Below are positions 6,881 to 10,583 of a stretch of DNA of 10,583 bases, piece after piece (the first letter of the stretch is position 1; the number at the start of each line of letters is the position of its first letter). The DNA is from Actinomycetota bacterium. Lineage in GTDB: Bacteria; Actinomycetota; Actinomycetes; Mycobacteriales; Micromonosporaceae. The notes under the pieces were generated by a model. The model had not been told where the DNA came from. It worked only from the letters and a program-made list of their open reading frames with translations, and made no database searches. The stretch is taken from contig VAXX01000233.1 in the NCBI GenBank assembly GCA_005885115.1, forward strand, positions 1 through 10,583. The letters run 5' to 3'. A program made the position numbers and the translations under genes.

Positions 6881-8434
6881 TCAGTATCCCATCGCGGCGC
6901 CGTCGGCACGGGCTTCGGAACCCGCGACGTACCCTCCCTCGGGGTTGCGCCAGACCGCCTGACCGCGCCCGTACCGCGACCCCGCCTCGACGCTCACCTC
7001 GTGGCCGCGCCGGCGCAGCGCCTCGACCGCCTCGGTGCCCAGCTCCGGTTCGACGTACAGGCGCCGGCCGGACTCCCAGTACCAGCGCGGCCCGTCCAGC
7101 GCCGCCTGCGGATCCAGCCCACCATCCACTGTGGACACGATGAGCTGGACGTGGCCCTGCGGCTGCATGTGCCCGCCCATCACGCCGAACGGTCCGACCG
7201 GCTGCCCGTGCCGGGTGAGGAAGCCGGGGATGATGGTGTGGTACGGGCGTTTGCCGCCTCCGACCTCGTTCGGGTGGCCGGGTTCAACGGTGAAGCCGGC
7301 GCCCCGGTTCTGCAGTCCGAACCCGTACCCGGGCAGGGTGACGTGCGCGCCGAAGCCCAGGAAGTTGGACTGGATCAGGCTGACCATCGTCCCGTCGGCG
7401 TCGGCCGTACACAGGTAGACGGTGCCGCCCCGGCGCGGCACGCCGGCCACCGGGAGCCCGGCGGTCCCGCCGAGCTGGGCCCGGCGGGCGGCGGCGTACT
7501 CCGGACGCAGCAACGCCTCCAGCGGCGCGGGTGCCAGGTCGGGATCGGCGACGTACGCGTGGGCGTCGGCGTACCCGAGCTTCATCGCCTCGATCTGCCA
7601 GTGCCGCACCAGTTCCGCGCCGGCCCCGGCGGCCTCGATTCCGTCGAGGATCCCCAGCGCCAGCAGCGCGGCCAGGCCCTGCCCGTTGGGTGGCAGCTCC
7701 CACACGTCGTACCCGCGGTAGCGCACGCTGATCGGATCGACCCACGTGGAAGTGTGCTCCGCCAGGTCCGCCCCGGTCAGCAGGCCGCCGGTGTCGGCGG
7801 CGTACCGGGCCAGCGCGGTCGCGATCTCGCCCTGGTAGAACTCGTCGGCGCCGGAGCGCGCGATGAGGTCGAGCGTGCGCGCCGCGTCGGGGTTGGCGAA
7901 CCACTCCCCGGCCCGGGGCGGGCGGCCGAACAGCCGGGCCCACTCGGCGTACTCCGGTCCGGTCAGCGCCTCGTGCCGCAGCGCCTCGCGCTGCCAGCCG
8001 GCCGCGACGGTCGGGGAGACCGGGTACCCGCCGGCGGCGTACCCGATCGCGTCGGTGAACAGGTCGGCGAAGGGCAGCCGGCCGTACCGGGCGTGCAGGT
8101 CCCGCCACCCGGCCGGGGCGCCCGGCACGGTGACGGGCAGCCAGCCGTCCACCGGCATCCCGTTGCCGGGCAGGCGATCCCGGGTGAGCGCCGCGGGGGA
8201 GCGGCCGGAGGCGTTGAGCCCGCACAGCCGGCCACCGTCCCAGACGGTCGCGAACAGATCGCCGCCGATGTCGTTGGAGCCCGGCTCCACCACGGCCAGG
8301 GTGACGGCCGTCGCGATCGCGGCGTCCACCGCGCTGCCGCCCCGGCGTAGCGCGGCCAGCCCGGCCGAGGCGGCCAGGGGTTGGCTGGTCGCCACGACGC
8401 CGTGCGGGGCGTACAGCGGCTTGCGTGGATGCAT
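6881..8434 (-). CDS. Gamma-glutamyltransferase family protein, YwrD type, 517 residues
   Basis: This is an Ntn hydrolase of the gamma-glutamyltranspeptidase/cephalosporin-acylase family. The ATG at 8434 starts MHPRKPLYAPHGVVATSQPLA and has AAGGG seven bases upstream; longer in-frame starts add an unrelated leader that overlaps the antiporter. GGSAVDAAIATAVTLAVVEP (32-51) and GSNDIGGDLFA (52-62) are the large-subunit landmarks. RRGGTVYLCTADADG contains Thr338, the expected autoprocessing nucleophile and first residue of the small subunit. SNFLGFGAHVTLPGYGF, LQNRGAGF and GVMGGHMQPQGHVQ (417-430) complete the small subunit. No signal peptide is seen, unlike secreted Ggt, so a cytoplasmic enzyme acting on glutathione or other gamma-glutamyl amides is likely; the substrate is not determined. 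It begins 10 bases after the antiporter stop and ends 4 bases before a GH1 start, so it is part of one transcript. Length and frame are intact. Confidence 0.92.
   Translation of the reverse strand: MHPRKPLYAPHGVVATSQPLAASAGLAALRRGGSAVDAAIATAVTLAVVEPGSNDIGGDLFATVWDGGRLCGLNASGRSPAALTRDRLPGNGMPVDGWLPVTVPGAPAGWRDLHARYGRLPFADLFTDAIGYAAGGYPVSPTVAAGWQREALRHEALTGPEYAEWARLFGRPPRAGEWFANPDAARTLDLIARSGADEFYQGEIATALARYAADTGGLLTGADLAEHTSTWVDPISVRYRGYDVWELPPNGQGLAALLALGILDGIEAAGAGAELVRHWQIEAMKLGYADAHAYVADPDLAPAPLEALLRPEYAAARRAQLGGTAGLPVAGVPRRGGTVYLCTADADGTMVSLIQSNFLGFGAHVTLPGYGFGLQNRGAGFTVEPGHPNEVGGGKRPYHTIIPGFLTRHGQPVGPFGVMGGHMQPQGHVQLIVSTVDGGLDPQAALDGPRWYWESGRRLYVEPELGTEAVEALRRRGHEVSVEAGSRYGRGQAVWRNPEGGYVAGSEARADGAAMGY
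7124..7136. repeat. Iterated near-palindrome, copy 5
   Basis: ATCCACTGTGGAC differs from copy 1 only at its first base. It lies inside the gamma-glutamyltransferase gene and is read as VSTVDG, in a different frame from copy 1. Confidence 0.5.
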
Positions 8435-8444
8435 GTCGGAACCC

Positions 8445-9525
8445 TTACGCCGCAACGCGTTCGTGGCGCAGCAGGGCGAGCGCTCCGAGCGGGAACAGGA
8501 GGACCGAGAGCAGCCCGGCACACACCAGCGCCGCGGCGGTCACCGTGCTGACCTTCCCGAGGACCAGGCCGATCTGCGTCGCCGTCACGATGAAAGGCAG
8601 CGATGTGGCCTGCAGCAGGCCGACCGCGACGGCGCCACGCACTCCGGTGGTACGCAGACCGAGCAGTGCCGGTACGCCCCGCACCACGAGCAGTGCCAAC
8701 AGGAACAGGGGTACCCGCGCCAGGGCGCTCGGGTGGGCCAGCAGCCCGGTCAGGTCCAGCCGCAGCCCGCTGCTGATGAAGAAGACCGGCACCACGAAGC
8801 CGTAGCCCGAACTGCTTGGCGAGCACCACGAACGCGACGAGCAGGACGACCGCGAACCGTACCCGGATCTCCGCGGTGGTGTCCTGCAGGCGGACCAGTA
8901 CGTCACTCAGGCGCATCGAGTGGCCGGCGGTGCGGACCGCGAGCCAGGTGGCCCCGACCACGGCGGCGAAGGCCACCAGCAGGACGAGCTTGCCGCCGGT
9001 ACTGCCGCCGGAGGTGGAGAAGAACAGCGACAGCAGGACGATCGCGGCGAAGTCGGCCACGCTGGCCGCCGCGATCGCGCTCTGCCCGACCTCACTGTCG
9101 ACCTGGCCGGCGTCCTTGAGCACCGGCACGATCAGGCCCAGCGAGGTCGCGGACAGCGCGATGGCGAGCAGGAGCGGCTGGCGTACCCAGCCGACCGCAC
9201 CGAAACCGAGGCCGAAACCCAGTCCCAGCAACACCGTGACGAGGTACCCGAGCAGTGCGACGGCGAGTACCCGGCCGCGCAGCCGCCGTACGTCGATCTC
9301 CAGGCCAGCGAGGAACAGCAGGAACGCGAGGCCGATCAGGGCGATGATCTGGACCGGCAGGTCCACCCGTACCCAGCCGAGCACCGCGGGACCGAGCACG
9401 ATGCCCGCGACGATCTCCAGTACCACGGCCGGGATCCGCAGCCGGGGCACGAAGCCGAGCAGCAGCGGCGCCAGCACGGCGACGGCGGATACCCATAGCA
9501 GGTTGGTGAAGGATACCGGTGGCAT
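8445..9525 (-). pseudogene. CPA2-type cation/proton antiporter broken by an internal deletion and frame change
   Basis: This is a polytopic membrane protein of the monovalent cation:proton antiporter-2 family. The first 240 residues run in frame from ATG 9525: helices at about 8-24 and 31-50, FLLFLAGLEIDV (68-79), LLLAIALSATSLGLIVPVL, and SVADFAAIVLLSLFF with Asp158 as a candidate ion-binding acid. They end FVVLAKQFG near 8806. There the frame fails: continued reading gives Arg-rich nonsense. In another frame, from 8807, the family sequence resumes as GYGFVVPVFFISSGLRLD and runs 120 codons, with further helices, to TAA at 8445-8447. From family memory about 30-35 residues (the helix and loop normally between AKQ and GYGF) are missing, so this is a deletion and not a simple base error. 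Its start has no good ribosome site and follows a tiny ORF by five bases. It is a pseudogene or an assembly fault. Confidence 0.82.
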
Positions 9526-9530
9526 TGCCG

Positions 9531-9602
9531 TCAGACCGCCGCGAAGTACGTTTCGGCCGCCTGGTGCGGTATGCCCGCCACCAACTCGGTTGTCGGATCC
9601 AT
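9531..9602 (-). CDS. Short upstream ORF, 23 codons, probably coupled to the antiporter
   Basis: ATG at 9602 is preceded by AGGAG (9609-9613) with a six-base gap, the best ribosome site on this strand in the region. The peptide starts MDPTTELVAG and ends YFAAV. It stops at TGA 9531-9533, five bases before the antiporter ATG, which itself has no clear ribosome site. This layout suggests translational coupling or a leader peptide. I do not recognise the peptide. It has no membrane segment, cysteine or amino-acid run that would point to attenuation. It could also be the 5' remnant of a lost gene. Confidence 0.5.
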   Translation of the reverse strand: MDPTTELVAGIPHQAAETYFAAV

Positions 9603-9625
9603 CGTGTGCTCCTGCCTACCCTGGC

Positions 9626-9654
9626 TTGCCGCCACCGGTCGCGTCCCCTACGGT
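9626..9654 (+). promoter_or_regulatory. thiE: Predicted promoter of the thiamine operon
   Basis: TTGCCG (9626-9631), 17 bases, then TACGGT (9649-9654). The start point would be near 9661, so the transcript would begin almost directly with the TPP aptamer. The position relative to the riboswitch supports the call; the -35 matches only in TTG. Confidence 0.5.
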
Positions 9655-9663
9655 GGGAAACGT

Positions 9664-9752
9664 AACCCACGGGAGCCCGGGGCATCGGGCTGAGAGGGGG
9701 GCTGCCGCCCCCGACCGTCGAACCTGATCCGGGTAATGCCGGCGCAGGGAGG
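9664..9752 (+). promoter_or_regulatory. TPP riboswitch (THI element) upstream of thiE
   Basis: The conserved TPP-aptamer blocks are present in order. ACGGGAGCCC (9669-9678) pairs with CGGGC (9686-9690), and CTGAGAGG lies at 9690-9697. A P3 hairpin of 6-bp arms (9697-9702 with 9707-9712) follows, then GACCGTCGAACCTGATC and CGGGTAATGCCGGCG with the trailing CAGGGAGG. CCC (9666-9668) can close P1 with GGG (9747-9749). The 3' edge of the aptamer merges into the GGGAGGAGG ribosome site of thiE, and there is no room for a separate terminator. Control is therefore most likely at translation: TPP binding closes P1 and hides the ribosome site. Confidence 0.95.
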
Positions 9753-9759
9753 AGGCTCC

Positions 9760-10395
9760 ATGGCAACCCCGTTGGGGCGCCTGCATCTGGTGACCGATTG
9801 CCGTCCCGGGCGTGACCCGGTAGCGGTGGTGCGCGCGGGGCTGTCGGTGGGTGTCCCGGTGGTGCAGGTCCGGGTGCCGGACGGGTGGACCGACCGGGCC
9901 GCGTACGAGCTGGCGTCGACGATCGAAGGGCTGTGCCGCACGGCGGGCGCCACCTGCCTGGTCAACGACCGGCTGCATGTGGCGCTCGCGGTCGGGGCCG
10001 CCGGCGGCCACGTGGGCGCGGACGACCTTCCGGTGCGGGCCGCGCGGCTGATCCTCGGCCCGCACGCGATTCTTGGTGGTACCGCTCGGGATCCGTCGAC
10101 CGCGCGCGCGGCGGTCGCGGCCGGGGCGAGCTACCTCGGGGTCGGTCCGGCGTACCCGACGACCACCAAGGAGGGGCTGCCGGCCCCGATCGGGGTGGCC
10201 GGGATCGGTGCGGTGGCGGCGGCGGTGGACGTACCGGTGATCGCGATCGGCGCGGTCACCGCCGAGCGGATCCCGGCGTTGCTGGACGCCGGGGCGTACG
10301 GGGTCGCGGTGGTCAGCGCGGTCAGCGGTGCCGCCGATCCGGCTTCGGCGTGCGCCCGGCTCCTGGCCGCGTTGCCGGTCGGGGACCGCGGATGA
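9760..10395 (+). CDS. thiE: Thiamine phosphate synthase
   Basis: It joins the pyrimidine pyrophosphate (HMP-PP) and thiazole phosphate to make thiamine monophosphate, in the cytoplasm. It has 211 residues, typical for ThiE. The TIM-barrel landmarks are LHLVTD (8-13), VNDRLHVALAVGAAGGHVGADDLP (68-91, with the Asn-Asp pair and GxHxG loop), YLGVGPAYPTTTKEG (125-139) and the phosphate-binding end IAIGAV...GAYGVAVVSAV (161-188). Two positions differ from the usual pattern: the early QLR-x-K stretch reads QVRVPDG, without the Lys, and HLGQxD reads HVGADD. The enzyme may therefore be somewhat divergent, as many actinobacterial ThiE are. ATG 9760 follows GGAGG (9751-9755); an upstream ATG at 9736 lies inside the riboswitch and is rejected. 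It overlaps thiO by 4 bases and is repressed through the TPP riboswitch. Confidence 0.93.
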   Translation: MATPLGRLHLVTDCRPGRDPVAVVRAGLSVGVPVVQVRVPDGWTDRAAYELASTIEGLCRTAGATCLVNDRLHVALAVGAAGGHVGADDLPVRAARLILGPHAILGGTARDPSTARAAVAAGASYLGVGPAYPTTTKEGLPAPIGVAGIGAVAAAVDVPVIAIGAVTAERIPALLDAGAYGVAVVSAVSGAADPASACARLLAALPVGDRG

Positions 10396-10583
10396 GCGCC
10401 GCCTTGCCGGTCCGGCCCAAGTGCCGGCCCACGAAGACCCGGGTCGCGATCGTCGGGGGCGGGATCGTCGGGCTGTCCATCGCGTGGCGGCTGACCCAGC
10501 GGGGGTACCCGGTGACGGTGCACGACCCGGGCCCGGGTACCGGCGCCTCGTCCGTGGCGGCCGGGATGCTCAGCCCCGCCGGG
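10392..10583 (+). CDS. thiO: Glycine oxidase ThiO, N-terminal part (runs off the right edge)
   Basis: This is an FAD-dependent D-amino-acid-oxidase-type enzyme that makes dehydroglycine (glycine imine) for the thiazole ring of thiamine. Sixty-four codons are present. After a 16-residue lead comes the dinucleotide fold RVAIVGGGIVGLSIAWRL with the GxGxxG loop at 22-27. Then come the second strand VTVHDPG and GASSVAAGMLSPAG, the FAD-contacting stretch of this family. The start ATG overlaps the thiE stop (ATGA), so the two are co-translated. In actinobacteria thiS and thiG commonly follow; they would lie beyond the window. The identity as ThiO rather than another DAAO-family oxidase rests on the operon context. 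Confidence 0.9.
   Translation, partial: MSAALPVRPKCRPTKTRVAIVGGGIVGLSIAWRLTQRGYPVTVHDPGPGTGASSVAAGMLSPAG

Noticed and set aside
5668..8350. Two overlapping plus-strand open frames of 491 and 546 codons opposite the GH1 and gamma-glutamyltransferase genes.
   Set aside because: They are compositional shadows of the minus-strand genes. They have no recognisable motif or plausible start, and codon third positions are wrong.
8435..8521. A 29-residue N-terminal extension of the gamma-glutamyltransferase from a start at 8521.
   Set aside because: It overlaps the antiporter's coding end, reads as Cys/Ser/Arg-rich sequence unlike the family, and the ATG at 8434 has AAGGG at correct spacing.
7963..8805. 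Continuation of the antiporter reading frame past 8806 into the gamma-glutamyltransferase region.
   Set aside because: After FVVLAKQFG the residues become Arg/Pro/Ala-rich nonsense, and the family sequence resumes in another frame. This is read-through of a break and not a fused protein.
5700..8807. Programmed ribosomal frameshifting as an explanation of the two broken genes.
   Set aside because: No slippery heptamer is visible. Dozens of conserved residues are missing at each junction, which a frameshift alone cannot account for.
9736..9759. An earlier in-frame ATG for thiE at 9736.
   Set aside because: It lies inside the conserved 3' part of the TPP aptamer. The ATG at 9760 has the GGAGG site and gives the normal ThiE N-terminus.
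1..10583. CRISPR arrays, tRNA genes, IS ends, attachment sites and TTA (bldA-type) leucine codons.
   Set aside because: I looked for regular repeats, tRNA-like cloverleaf segments, transposase motifs and in-frame TTA codons in the called genes and saw none. A tRNA or covariance search was not possible here.

Overview
This is a very GC-rich window (roughly 70% G+C by eye) with strong G/C third-position codon bias, GTG as well as ATG starts, ATGA gene overlaps, TANNNT-type -10 boxes and a TPP-riboswitch thiE-thiO arrangement. Together these point to a high-GC actinobacterium. A Micromonosporaceae-like host is my guess from protein flavour, not a proof. I see no phage, IS, CRISPR, tRNA or rRNA. 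Most of the DNA is accounted for by recognisable genes.

Left block (1-1366, minus strand): a two-gene operon, partly outside the window. It encodes an ABC-type cassette protein with degraded ATPase motifs and, overlapping it by 4 bases, a YhgE/Pip-type membrane protein that runs off the left edge. A perfect 14-bp palindrome of TetR-operator type lies on the predicted promoter. A 20-bp hairpin with a 3-base loop terminates the preceding acylase gene.

Centre (1367-5131): two divergent secreted enzymes. On the minus strand is a 906-residue penicillin-acylase-family Ntn hydrolase; on the plus strand is a compact GH18 chitinase-like hydrolase. Both have convincing signal peptides. Their predicted promoters (TTGAAA-17-TAACAT and TTGACT-17-TACGAT) stand back to back, with the two -35 boxes fused into one perfect 12-bp palindrome. 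Joint control is therefore plausible.

Right-centre (5228-9602, minus strand): a tightly packed run read from right to left. It holds a 23-codon upstream ORF with an excellent ribosome binding site, a CPA2-type cation/proton antiporter, a YwrD-type gamma-glutamyltransferase, a GH1 beta-glucosidase and a small antibiotic-biosynthesis-monooxygenase-fold protein. The antiporter and the GH1 gene each lack an internal segment of about 25-35 codons with a reading-frame change at the junction. Each continues with perfectly recognisable family sequence in another frame. They are either two young pseudogenes in one operon or two assembly collapses.

Right edge (9626-10583, plus strand): promoter, TPP riboswitch, thiE (thiamine phosphate synthase) and the start of thiO (glycine oxidase), i.e. 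the start of a thiamine-biosynthesis operon repressed by thiamine pyrophosphate.

Across the window a 13-base near-palindrome of consensus GTCCAYTGTGGAC occurs five times, always inside genes and in different reading frames. It is therefore a DNA-level signal not explained by the proteins. I found no convincing wholly new multi-gene system. The best leads are this iterated motif, the fused divergent promoter, the degenerate cassette/YhgE pair and the twin deletions.
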